64,000 nucleotides of DNA from Heritiera littoralis (lineage: Eukaryota > Streptophyta > Magnoliopsida > Malvales > Malvaceae), in assembly GCA_031772115.1 (NCBI GenBank), contig JAPDPK010000058.1:2294001-2358000 (forward strand), read 5' to 3'. The notes beneath the pieces were generated by a model, which searched no databases, was not told where the DNA came from, and saw nothing but the letters and a program-made list of their open reading frames with translations. The translations under genes were made by a program, and so were the position numbers. This document shows, one piece after another, positions 45,482 through 57,546 of the stretch (positions are counted from its first letter, which is position 1; every line of letters starts with the position of its first letter).

Positions 45482-48227
45482 TGTAACATCCCAAATCCAC
45501 TATATAACATAATATTTACTTATAAACTCCACTTACTTCTCGGTTGGGCTGTTTGTGATGCTTAACAACTCTTAACATTTTAAATAAGAATTAGAACTCT
45601 TATTACTTATATTATTATGACTTGTTACATTAATACTCTAAGGTGTATATACATTCCCTTCTATTTAAAGTAGTACTGTAAAATTTTTCTGAATATATAA
45701 AGGAAATAATATACCTTCGATATCGAATATCTGCTAGCAGTCGATAATCTCTGGAAGGTAATTCTCTTAACCCAAGATCAACAATCTATGGAGTGGAAAA
45801 TAAGGGGTGAGCTATAACGTGCTCAGTAAGGAAGTGTATTTTGCGTTATACCAGTAAAATCATATTTTTTTATTTAAAATATTTCGCCCAACAATAAACC
45901 CAATAGGAAAAATAATGGATATTGTAATACAATTTGTGATAGCCAAATCATTTGCTAAATAGTTACAATATCATATAATAAACAATGAAAAAGGATTCAA
46001 TAAATCCTCTCACAAATCATCAAGTCGAGACTAGGCATCACCCTATAAATAAATCATGCTATCATCGTTCCCCCTCCCCTTGCGAGAACGGAATAATTAT
46101 CCCAACAGGGATACAGTAGATCTATGGCCACAATCTCTAGGTGGTCCTCGGGGTTCACTTGCCAAGTGACCTCGAGACCGCTGATGACTTGGCGGGTCCA
46201 TCAGCCTCATAACTAATAAGAATGCATGAAACTAAGGGCCTAAAGTCTCAAAATCATATTTATAACTCAAAATACCTTTAAGGAAACACATTATTGAATT
46301 TAAATCATTTGAATAAATAATAATTCCCTAAAGGTATTATTCTCATTTTCGTAGAAAATGTAAATTAAAATCTGCTCGCCCATGGTCAGCTCGCCCATTC
46401 TGCTTAGCCCTTGGTTAACCCGCCCAAAAGTCAACTCGCCCATTAGGTCAACTCGCCCAAAAGGTTTTGTATTTTCTATTTTCAAAATACTAATCTGCCT
46501 CATTTTTCGTTTGAGAAAACGTACTTTAAACCTCTTCGCCATGGTCAGCTCGCCCATCACGGCTCGCCCATGGTGAACTCTAAGGTGGGTGAATTAGTAT
46601 TCGCCCGCCAACTTTTCCTCTTTAAACAACAAGTAAAACTGGCTCGCCCATTATATGAAAAGATAGTCGCCCGCCCCAGAAAACATTGAAAAGGGTCCGC
46701 TCACAATGGCTCGCCCGGATTTTCTATTTAAAACATGGTCACTCGCCCGCCAAAATATCACATGAGGGCTTTTCGCCCAAAACATAACGAAGGGTCAACT
46801 CGCCCGCCCTTACCAGTTAGCCCAACAACAAGGCAATTTATCAAAGTAATATGCATGTCATAACCAAAACCAATTCTCAATACTTTCATAAATTTAACTC
46901 CACAGGACATGCATTCTTTTAACACACAACTCCCTTACCTCATCTGATGAAACCTTGCTTCTCGCCCGCCTTATCAATTCTCATTGCTCGACTGCAAGGT
47001 AAAATATTAATTTTATTAATATTTTCTTTTCGAATTATTTCCTAAAATTATTAATATTTCCTAACACTTTGGCAAGATTCTGTGACTACTCTCCAACTCG
47101 CCATTCGCCCAACAGCGCTCGCCAGTCGTCATTGAGCTTACATGTGGTAGCTCACCCAGACCTATTCGCCACTCACTCATTGGCTTATTCTGGGAGCTCA
47201 CCCAACCTGCAATTAGCCATTCATAATGGCTTAAATGTGGAGTTTGCCACATCCTTTGGGCGAGTACTCACCCATTTTGACTAGCAGCTTTCTACTCGCC
47301 CATCGTGTTTCCTTACTCATTCTTGGTTATTTTTCCATCTAGTTTCTTATATATTCAACAATATTTAACTATAACCAGGCTGTATCTATGTTTATCACGT
47401 TATAAAACATAGAATCTAGTATGGAATATCAATAGAACCATGGAAAATATGAAACTCACCTTTACTAAGTTGCTCTTCCAACAACAGAATGTTTTCTTGC
47501 CTTTCTTAGCTTTACTTCTCTTGTTCCTTAGCTCTTCAACACTGTAGAAGAGTTTAGCTAGCTAAAAGATAAAGTTTTATTGCTCATATACGAGAGGAAC
47601 AGAAGAACTAAGTATGAGTTTGCAGTGGAACGGAATGAGAGAAAGACTTTGAAGAAGACGAAGTTTGCTAAATGCGTTCTCCTCATGTATCCCTTCTTAT
47701 ATAATCACTTAAATCTCCTCAAAGTCTACTGCAAATTCTCATCCTGTTTTCTTTCATCATTACATTGTCTTATAACTCATTAATTGGTGAAGAAAATAAC
47801 CTTTCAAGGACATGGCGTGGTGAAATTTTCTACAGCCTATTAAATGTTGAAGAATTTCCAGCCAAAAGGAACGGCTTGCAGTCGACAAAAGGAACGGGGG
47901 TGAAAGAAGTCTCTGCACGTTTTGACTACAATTTCACCTTTTATTCTTCTTCTTTCCCACACCAATGTCAGCCACAATTATTAACTTTGTCTTATCTCAT
48001 TTAATGCTTTCATACCTTTTATCAAAATTAAATCCCAACAATTAAATTTCCATTCTTAAAATTTTAGATGTTCATTCTACCTCACATACACCATAAAATA
48101 AATCATCACTTAAATTAAAAAGTGAAAATTCACATTCGGTTATTCTATACGTTTGCTAAAAGAATTTATTTCCACTATCAATAATGTACACACATGGTAT
48201 ACAGTATAATAAAATTCGGATTTTACA
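45482..48227 (-). mobile_element. Solo LTR, Tekay/Del-like, minus orientation
   Basis: Starts TGTAACATCCCAAATC and ends TTCGGATTTTACA, with the target duplication TCTAG on both sides (45477-45481 and 48228-48232). 2.75 kb, no coding. Both ends are homologous to those of the minus-strand LTR 52138-55563 that is joined to gypsy pol, which gives the orientation. It is inserted in the LTR that begins at 42149. Confidence 0.85.
46370..47300 (-). repeat. Irregular array of CTCGCCC motifs
   Basis: About 20 copies of (G/A)CTCGCCC(A/G) or a close variant on the + strand (GGGCGAG on the minus strand), spaced irregularly by about 10 to 90 bp in AT-rich DNA, often as GGTCAGCTCGCCCAT or GTCAACTCGCCC. Not a regular tandem repeat. 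The ORFs at 46300-46576 and 47061-47284 are shadows of this array. Confidence 0.75.
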
Positions 48228-48650
48228 TCTAGAGTGTGGTTTGATTTGATATGAACTCTAGACCTGATATGACTTACAGTATATGAAAAATGTTTTAAAT
48301 TGACATGATATGAAAAGAGAAATGTGCATGTTTTGATTTGAAATGATATGACAAGACATGTTTTGAATTAACATGATATGAAAAGAGAATTATGCATGCT
48401 TTCAACCTTAAATATGAAATGAATTGAAAATTCATATGTTGAGCATGTTCTAAAGTATATATGATATGATTTGAAATAATAGCGGTTCATACAGTGAAAT
48501 TACATAAGTTGCCTACTAAATCATGACATAATAGTATGCTTTTTACATAAGATATGTCATGACTTTATATGGTACAAAAAAAAACATGAAGAGTATATGA
48601 GGAGTATCATGACTTGGTGGTAACGATATTTCATCTACATACCGAAATAT

Positions 48651-48952
48651 AGACTATTAAAAAGAAAAATTCAAAATGTCATAATCATTTTGACATACCG
48701 AAAGCTTAATGCTTAGAGCCTTGGATTGAGACATGTAAGCAATGCAAACTAATGCCATACCAGAAGCTTATAAGTGCTTAGAGCCTTTGACTTATCTGTG
48801 AGACATGTAAGCTAGATGAATAATACACATTGTCATTCCAATGATCCTTATTTGTTCATTATTGGCTTCCCAGAGTCAGTTCTTACAATATGACATATCA
48901 AAGAAGCCTCACCTTAAAAAGATTAAGGCGATGCCTTTTAAACATTTGCCCT
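48651..48952. other. Short unassigned stretch with a duplicated segment
   Basis: Two copies of an ATACC(G/A)GAAGCTTA...GCTTAGAGCCTT...GAGACATGTAAGC segment about 75 bp apart (about 48695 and 48760). No coding signal. Confidence 0.5.
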
Positions 48953-50527
48953 ATCACGTCCCAAATCATAAAATGCAGAACTAACTTTTTCCTTTTTACT
49001 CATTTGATTGGGTTGTGCTCAGTGTAATCAATTCAATATTAAGCTAAAACTTAGATAAATCAATATCCAATTAATCTGATTGGTCCTAGTACAGTCATTT
49101 ATAGTACACATATACTTTTTCTTTACGTTCCCATCTCAATTACATCAAGTTAAATTAAAAGTACTTCAAAACTATACACAAATAAACAACCTCAAACTAT
49201 ATAAATATCAAGTATCATACTGTAAATCTCAGTTTTACATTCGTCTCTATAACAAATGACTAAAATTTGACATTAAGACTCCTTTAATTTACATCTCTTT
49301 ACATGCTAAAGTACTGTACAATAAAGTCTGAATACATAAGGTAACTATAGAACTATACCTCCAAGGTACCATATATACAAAAGTCTCGTAGGAATTTGAT
49401 CAGAATACTCTTTTAACAAAGGCAACTACTACTGCATATAATCTGGAAAGTGGAAGGGGGTGAGCTTATGCCTAGTAAGAAATATGTATATATATATAAA
49501 AGCAGATACTATGCAATCTAGCATGCATGTATCTTAACTATACTATACCATTAACATTTACTATCTCTAACAGTGACATAGTGTTTAAAAAGAAGAATTG
49601 GCATAAACACTTAGAGATACTAAGTTGAGTAAAGAATGATGCTTTAAAGCACCTCATTTGTTCCGATCTCTACGTCCGATTATAAGGAATCTAAGTAATC
49701 TTCACAGAGAAGGAATTCATGCATTTAAAACCAAAGTTCCATTACTTTCATAACCTTAATAACCCTACTACACAGTATAAATCAATTATTCATTAAATCA
49801 AGATACAGTCACAAATGATAAAATCATATCAAACTGTTCAGTAAATCATTTCATTCAAACGATAATACCATATCATAAATACATTTCTTTGCACATAAAC
49901 ATTTCATTTCAATAAACAAGATTTGATAGAAACATTTCATTTCATTTCAAAAAAAATTTGGTGGAGATAGTCAACATCCCAATATAATCATGCAACATTA
50001 GGTTCTCGAGTGGGAATAACATTAAAATATATGGCCATAGCCAAAGAGTCCACATAGTACATTTATCAAGAGACGACTATGAGTGCTAAAGATGTGATCA
50101 AGGTCAAACAACAAACGTTACAGTACATTACATTAGGTTTATTACCCGAAGGTGATTAAGGGAGCTAACAGTCTCAAAATAAATCATATAACATTTAGAA
50201 ACATTTACAGAAAACCAATTCAGTAAAACTTATCTTCAATTAGTCCATAAAGCAATAAAATTGGTAACATTTACTCTTCAACATAAAAAAGTGATAAATA
50301 TTCTAAGTACGATGAACAGTGTTCAAAATATTTTATTTACATATAAGCATGTGTTTAAAACTTGTGGGTATCTTAAAAAGTATGAAAATTATTAAAAATC
50401 CTTACGAAAACAGTGTTACAAATACGCATGATCGTAATTCCTAAATGCCACTCTCTCATTCATTCTACTTGTTTTATCCCTTCTACTCTAAACAGTTTGT
50501 TATTAATAGTTTATTTGATTTGAGATC
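48953..50527 (-). mobile_element. Tekay/Del-like LTR fragment, minus orientation
   Basis: Begins TATCACGTCCCAAATC, like the ends at 45482 and 52138. It shares the GTACTGTACAA...GTCTGAA...ACCTCCA, GGGGTGAGCT and TATGGCCATA (50030) landmarks with them. It is cut at 50527 by the Ogre-like LTR fragment. Confidence 0.65.
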
Positions 50528-52137
50528 TGTTTTAACGTATTAACTTTTAGAGAAACCTAATAGCTAGACACAAAATCTATGGAGTCGCCACCAACCATTC
50601 TACCTAGGTGTGATTGGTCACCTATTCAAACTATGGATAAGGATTGGTCTACATCTCAAATTTAGGATTCGGGAGTACAGTTACGCGTAAGGAAGGATTA
50701 GCACCCTCACAACGCCCATCCTAAAATGGTACCAACTAACTTTAGGTTATCTCAAGTTTGCCTTAGTTAATTTTAAGTTCAATAATTAAATATTGAAAAA
50801 TATTTCTAAGCATCTTCCATTAAGCTGGTAGGACAACTTAAAAAATTTTCCTCATCTCAAGAGTATTCAAGTAGTACTATGCGATTTGCTTGGAGAGGCT
50901 CTGTTGTTGAATTCATTTTAATGTTTTATGAAACTTCTAATTTTGACTCCTATCTAATTCATTCTTGTTATCTTACCATTTTTATTACTTCTATTGTTTT
51001 CTATTATTTTATTAATGTTTAATTTTATTAAATTTATTATTTTTATTTATTTTATTTTATTAGAGAATGAATATCAATTATTTTCCTCTAAAATTCTTTT
51101 CAGATCTTCCATTAAGCTGGTCAGATCTTGAAAGAAGTTGCTTCACCTAAAGATTTCCAAAGTGTTACTTAAGCGTAACCCTCTTTGGAATCTTATATCG
51201 GGATAATCAATATTCAATCTAAATAATTATTATTAATTATTATCATTTTATTTTATCATTTATTATCATTATTATTATTATTTATTATTGTTATTGAATT
51301 ATTAATATTTCTTTATATTTATTATTTTATCTTTGCAATTAATTATTTTAATTTTAGTTTTTAATACGTCTTATTTTATTTTTAGATCGAATATAAATCA
51401 CTTGTTATCTAAAACCCTCTTTATACCATCCATTAAGCTGGAGAGGCTTTGAGAGAACTTTTTAATCTAGAAATTTTCAAAAAAATTACTTAAGCGTAAT
51501 TCTTTTGATATTTCATCATTAGAGTAATTGATATTCACATTCTTTATCATTTTAATATCTAATTTTGGTTATTTTATTTATTTACTTCCTTGTTTTGTTA
51601 CCTACCAATATTATTTTTATTCTATTATTACGAACCATTAATATCTTTTCTAATTTTGTAACTAATTGTTTTTATTGTAATTTTAAAATAAATTTATTTT
51701 TTTAAAATTATTTGTTATTGAAAACTCTGTTTAGACCCTCCATTAAGCTGGTAAAACCTTGGATAGAATTTTCTCACTTAGAAATTTTCAAGAAAATTAC
51801 TTAAGTGTAATTCTCTTGATATTTCATCATCGAACGATTCTATTTATTTTAATTTATTTATATTAAAATTTTATAGTTGCTTCATTCGTAAAACTAATTA
51901 AAATTTACCATTTAGTTTTGATTTTATAAATTTCCTTTGTGTTATTAATAATTACAAACCTTATATGTTTAGATTTACTTCTAGAACATAGCACATAATT
52001 AAACCTTCCTCAAATATTTCAATTGCAAATAATTAAATAAACAAGACAAGGACATTCCACATGAGACACGTACAAGCAAACCACCAACTATCAATTTATT
52101 AGCCAAGTAAAACAAATCATTCAATAGCTAAGTAAAC
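50528..52137 (-). mobile_element. Ogre-like LTR fragment, minus orientation
   Basis: On the minus strand, 50750-50528 matches the end of the LTR at 26510-26707: AGGATGGGCGTT, then GTGCTAATCCTTCC, GTACTCCCGAATCC, GTTGGTGGCGACTCC, and an end CGTTAAAACA. Four diverged copies of a 300-bp unit with CCATTAAGCTGG lie near 50817, 51109, 51430 and 51740. The LTR's 5' end (TGTAGACACC) is missing, so this is an older truncated copy of a related family. Confidence 0.7.
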
Positions 52138-55100
52138 TGTCACATCCCAAAATATACAGTAATTACCATATTATAACACCACACGTGATGGTTGGGTTGT
52201 CTGCGATGCCTTTATCACTCACTTATGAAAAACATTAACTACTATTATACTTAATTAAATCAGTAGTTGATGAAAATATTTACTGCAATATATATACACA
52301 GTATGTACACGTGTTCTACATCCTCGGTACATGAATTATACAAATGTAGTACTGTACAAATATGTCTGAAAACATGTAAAAGAAATACTACCTCCAGGAT
52401 CCACTAAGTGCTGCCTCAGGGGTCAACTACAACGTAGCCAGATCCATGGAACGGAATCACTAATGATAGTCTGTGGAGTGAGAGAATGAAGGGGTGAGCT
52501 AACGCGCTCAGTAAGAGAATTGTATGTAAAACTAATACTATAAAATCTATATGCTAAAAACATTTGCATCCTAACAGTTCACTAAATAGGATGGATACTA
52601 TAGCCGGCTAGGAATACCGGATGGAGTATGGGGGGTATTTTAGAATACAGTACGTGTCTCGGCTCCTAGAAGCGACTATAGGGAGTAATCGTTTTCTTTT
52701 GATATTCAAATCCAAGTAAAACATTAAATATTCGCATGATAAAACACTGAAGTAAATAAATAAGCAATTAATATTCCTTTCACAAATACTCATTTCCACA
52801 CTTGTAAAACATCGTATAATATTTAGTTCAACACGTAATATATCAAAAGCTCAGTAGCTATAAATAATTTAGTACCAGCAAAAGGTTCAGTGAAAAGTAC
52901 AATCATCAGTACAATATCATAGAGATCAGGCAACACCCTAAACATATCATGTTATAATAATATCTCGAATAGGGAAATAATAACACATGAGATCTATGGC
53001 CATAGTCTATAGGGTCCGCAATGTGCACTGATCAGGTGTCCACCGGGACGCTGATAATAGGATCAGTATCTATCAACACTAACACGTGACACGTGAGCAT
53101 GATATGGGGCCTAACAGTCTCAAAATAGTAAACACGTGGTATAAACACCTTTTATGTAATAAATTTCACTGAATATATTTTCAAATCAATCCATAAATAT
53201 TCATAAGGAAAATATTTTCATGTTATGAATAACAATTTATAAAATATTCATACTGTAATAATCGTTCCCGAAAATGTTCTAAATATTTATAGAATAGTAT
53301 AAATCACATGTTGGTACTTTCACATAATTAAAATTTCCTTAATATGAATCTTTAAATATAGTTTTTCGGTAAACTATAAAATTATGCAATTTAATGAATT
53401 TCATGGAAATTTCCCAAAATTCCGCTTATTTCCACTTTATAAAAATACTAGAAATATTTTCTAAATATTTCTATAATTTTCGGCAGAATGATAGCTATTT
53501 CTAACCTAGCCTTCCTGCATGGAAATTACAGTTTATAATTTCAACAGCAGCCACAATTTCACCAAATTTCACCACTTTCAAAGGCAATTTATATCCAAAT
53601 TAGTTTATAAAAATAGTGTGAACCCAACTATGCATTTACAGTATCCCTACGGTTCACACACGCATCCCTTACTTGTCTTATGAAGCCGATCTTCCCAGTT
53701 ATGCTAACCGAAATCCATCAACTCAGGCTACAAAATAATTTTATCAAAATTAATTAATATTTTTCCTCTTAATTTTTAAGCCACTAGCTTTCATAAAATA
53801 CAGCCATTAACTTCATGTTATGAGTACAAGCAGTATAAATTATACTAGTGTTAAAACTCAACTTGCTCACTCTAGCTTCCTTTTCGGTTTTAATTTCACC
53901 AATTCTCCTTTCTTAGTTTCTATAATTATTCTTTGCCAAAACCTCTAATTTTTAGCATATTTTTGGGCCTCCAAGTGTCATGGCCGAATCCCTTAATGGC
54001 TATTGTCATTGACTTTTCAACATTTTTCTTTCCATTTTCTTGGTTTCAATTTATTGTTCCTTGTCTACATGAACTACTCTTGCCATTTTCTTGCATGAAG
54101 CCTTAAATGCTTCTATTCTTCTATGTTCAACCGAGGGTTCATTCACTAGCCAAAATTCTCTTTTCAACCCTTTTTAATTCTAAGCTTCTTCTTCCATTTG
54201 TTTATATTCCATACTTCATTTCTAATCATCATCATACCATTTCTAACAGAATTCCTTTGTTTTTCCTAAATCTATATCTAGATCTAAATTATGTTAATTT
54301 CATGATCTAACATAATTTTATTAAAAACAATCCTATAATCATGTTTCTTATATCTAGAAACATAGAAATATCATGTAATATCAAGAAACCATAAAATCCT
54401 TGAAATTCACCTTGACCGATGGATGCTTCTCAAAACAGAGCAACTATTTTGTTTTAATTTTCAGCCCTCTTCTCTTGTTTCTTAATTGATCCAAAGAAGA
54501 AAGGAAGTTTAATGGTGAAGGTTAAATAATTAGCTATCAAGAGTGTTAAAATTGGCTGACTCTCCTTGGCCAAATAGAAGCTGAAACAGAACAAAAAAAT
54601 GAAACTCAGCTTATGCCTCTCGTATATAGCAATATTTGGTGATGAAGGAGGTGTTTTGCCGAGACTTTTGTTCCTTTATTCTTTCATATACTCAAGACAT
54701 CCAATACTAATTAAGCACCTAGCATCTTATCATATTTTTCTTCATCATTTCTTGCCTTAAATTGCATTAAATGGCTAAAGAAATCTGCAGCAAAAAGGAA
54801 TGGCGTGGAGTGCATTGTGCTGATCGGTTTGACTTGTCTTCCATTCTTTTTTGTATTACTTCAGCCAATGAAGTTTACTCACATGGTAAACTTTAAATGC
54901 TTCTTCCTTTAATATATTTTATACCATAAAATTAGCTTCTCATTTCCTTTGGAAATATTTCCAACCGTGCAACACAAAGTGCGGCAGGAAAAGTGGTGTG
55001 CTGTCCACAAGATTTGGCTGCACTTTCCTTGATTCATTTTGCCTCTTTTGAGGCCTAATTCAGCCAATAAAATTCCAACCAATCCTATTAATAATATCCT

Positions 55101-55563
55101 CTGTATCTCTTATTATTTATCTAATTTTACACCATAATTTGCATCAACGAACTTGCTTCCAGGCGTATATCACCATGGAAGAAAACGAGCGTGCAGTCCA
55201 CAATTCTTTGGATGCACGTTCTTGCTTCATTTTGGCCTCTCTTAAGGCATACTTAATCCAATCAAAATAAATCACATAATCAATAAATAATTTTTTTCTC
55301 TTATAAATATATTTGTTGATATTTTATGCCATGAACATAACACTTCCATTCTAAATTTTCTGATTTCATTTCCTTCCTTCATTCTATACTTTTAATTCAT
55401 TCTTTAATATTCATTTCAACTCTTATACACCATATTATAAATTATAATTCCATAATTTAAAGTGGAAATTCATATTCAATATTTATTTAATTCCACTAAA
55501 TAATTTATTTCCACTATCAATCATTTACAAATATGGTGTACAGTGTTATAAAATCGGGTCTCA
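52138..55563 (-). repeat. 3' LTR of the Tekay/Del-like element
   Basis: TGAGACCCG...GGGATGTGACA on the minus strand. It shares landmarks with the LTRs at 45482 and 48953, including TATGGCCATA at 52995-53004. Confidence 0.75.
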
Positions 55564-55615
55564 TATTTTCTCCCCACCTTAAGAAATTTGGTCCTCCAAA
55601 TTTCATTTGGACCTG

Positions 55616-56572
55616 TCACTGAAAGATCTCTGGATACCTCTCACGCATAAGGCTCTCTAACTCCCAAGTAGCCTCCTCTTCAGAGTGATAATGCAAGAGC
55701 ACCATAACTAAAGGAATGGTCTTAGATTGCAATACTTTATCTTTCCTATCCAAGATCCGTATTGGCCTCTCAACGTAATTCATATCCTCTCTGATCTCCA
55801 ATGGCTCATGTCGAATTACGTTAGAAGGATATGGATATTACTTCCTCAGCATCGAGACATGGAATACGTTATGTACTCCTGACAACTCTGGTGGTAGTGC
55901 TAGCCGATATGCCACATCTCCCATGCGGTCTAAGATCTCAAAAGGTCCGATATATCGAGGACTCAACTTTCCTCTCTTCCCAAATCTCATTATACCTTTG
56001 GAGGGTGAGACCTTTGAAAATATATAATCACTCGTACCTCAGGAATCTGCTCAATCACATGGGGAGCAAATAACTTACGGTCTCCCATTTTTTCCCATGC
56101 TATCGTGGATCTACATCATCTGCCATATAAACCTCATAAGGTGCCATATCTAGATTCGCCTGTTAGCTATTATTATAAGCAAACTCTGTCAGGGTAGATG
56201 ATCATTCCAGGAGCCCCTAAAATCAAGTGCACAAGCTCACAACATATCCTTAAGCATCTGTATCGTACGTTCAGACTGTTCATCAGTCTACAGATGAAAC
56301 ACGGTGCTAAAACTCAGTTGGGATCCCATGGCCTCCTGAAATCTCTCTCAAAAATAAGATGTGAAGCGGGACTCCCTGTCAGATGTGATGCTCGCTAGAA
56401 CACCATGTATCCTCACTATCTCCCTGACATATAAATCGACTAAGGCACTAATTGGATTAGTAGATTTCATAGCCAAGGAATGAGCAGACTTAGTCAATCT
56501 ATCCACAATTATCCAGATAGCATTATACCTTTTGCGAGTCTTCCGAATTTCACTTAATTTAGGAAGTACCAC
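55616..56572 (-). pseudogene. Gypsy integrase and chromodomain remnant
   Basis: On the minus strand, 56572-56348 reads AIWIIVDRLTKSAH and LYVREIVRIHGV, then SITSDRESRF: part of the integrase catalytic core, with an aspartate in the usual SDR position. Many stops and frameshifts follow, with recognisable pieces (AYNNS, the RPHGRCGIS shift, and YVERPIRILDRKDK). The C-terminal stretch 55801-55616 ends PLVMVLLHYHSEEEATWELE then SLMRERYPEIF, the chromodomain-like end of Tekay/Del chromoviruses. Non-functional. Confidence 0.75.
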
Positions 56573-56575
56573 TAA

Positions 56576-57274
56576 TATAGGTATTTTTCTTCCTTATATA
56601 ATTTCTACCTTTTAGTTAATCTTGTCTTTAAGATGAGACTATCTGTATACTTTTATAATCAGAATTTCCTTTTAAGTTTGAATCTTTTCAGGTTTGAGTA
56701 AATTTGGATTCGGATCAATTTGGATTTGGGTCAATTTGGGCTCGGATCAATTCGAGTTCGGATCTGGTCGGGTACAGATTAATGTAAATTCGGATAAATC
56801 TGGTTTTGGATCAATTCGGATTCGGATCAGGTTGGATTTGAGTTGTTGACTTTTTTAGTCAAATAGGATCAGTCGGGTTTGGATTCGGGTTAATCGGACG
56901 GATTTTTCGGGTCGGGTCAACTTTTGCCACCTTTAATTACAATCATTAAACATAAGATGTTGTTATATTATTGCCTGTTATACATTATATTATCCATATT
57001 GATTTAAATTTATATATATATATAGACAGATATAGGTATAGATGATATTTTTTAGAAAAAAATTTAATTGATAAAAGCTATATATAAAGATTTTTATCTT
57101 TTAAAAATTGAAATAGATAATTTATTTATTTTGTATTTTTAATATATTTATATAGAGAATTCTATCTTTTTGAAATTTGAAAGAGATAATTATTTTTTTT
57201 ATTTTAATATATTACATGTGTCAAACATTTAGGCTATACACATAAGAAGTTTTACTTGTACTCAAATGCTTTGG

Positions 57275-57311
<37 letters not shown>

Positions 57312-57324
57312 TATATATTAGATT
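56576..57324. other. AT-rich intergenic DNA with a degenerate minisatellite
   Basis: 56693-56930 is an imperfect array of (T/C)GGATCAATTTGGATTCGGG-like units, grading into GTCGGGTCAACTTTTGCCAC. The rest is AT-rich with (TA)n at 57280-57306. No genes seen. Confidence 0.6.
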
Positions 57325-57546
57325 AAGATTTGTAAGAGTGGAGATATAAGCATTAATTATTGAATAAAAATTCATATGTTCATGATAAAAAGTTTCTCCT
57401 TGGTCTTAGAGTTCTCGTGAGAATGTCCTAGTCTTGTCAGTGACAGGAGAGTTCTTATTCTTAAGGTTCCTTAGGGCACCTTTGAGGATTCACAGTTTAT
57501 AGTTCAGTACTGCTTAGTTTGCTATAGTGTTAGAAAGAGTTTTTCA

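Larger units (their letters stand above)
42149..48650 (+). mobile_element. Long LTR of the TGTGATAAC type, split by a nested solo LTR
   Basis: Starts TGTGATAACAGAAAATTTTC, similar to the LTR starts at 5660 and 20202, directly after CTAGG (42144-42148). It shares a TTTGAATACC / GACCGAAAGAAAG region with the 5660 LTR and the TATGGCCATA core (44990-45260) with the 20202 LTR. It is interrupted at 45481/45482 by a solo LTR and resumes at 48228 (TCTAGAGTGTGG). Its 3' end is not found; family similarity fades near 48650, so it is probably truncated. A GC-rich leader-like segment (42460-42930) gives long but non-convincing ORFs. Confidence 0.6.
52138..56575 (-). mobile_element. Tekay/Del-like gypsy element remnant (integrase end plus 3' LTR)
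   Basis: On the minus strand: integrase/chromodomain remnant (56572-55616), purine tract AAGGTGGGGAGAAAATA, then an LTR from TGAGACCCGATTTTATAAC (55563) to GGGATGTGACA (52138), 3.43 kb. The element is truncated upstream of the integrase near 56575; no RT, gag or 5' LTR is present. Confidence 0.75.

Noticed and set aside
46300..47284. Short ORFs rich in GELT/LTRPK motifs
   Set aside because: They arise from the repeated CTCGCCC motif on each strand, not from a protein family.
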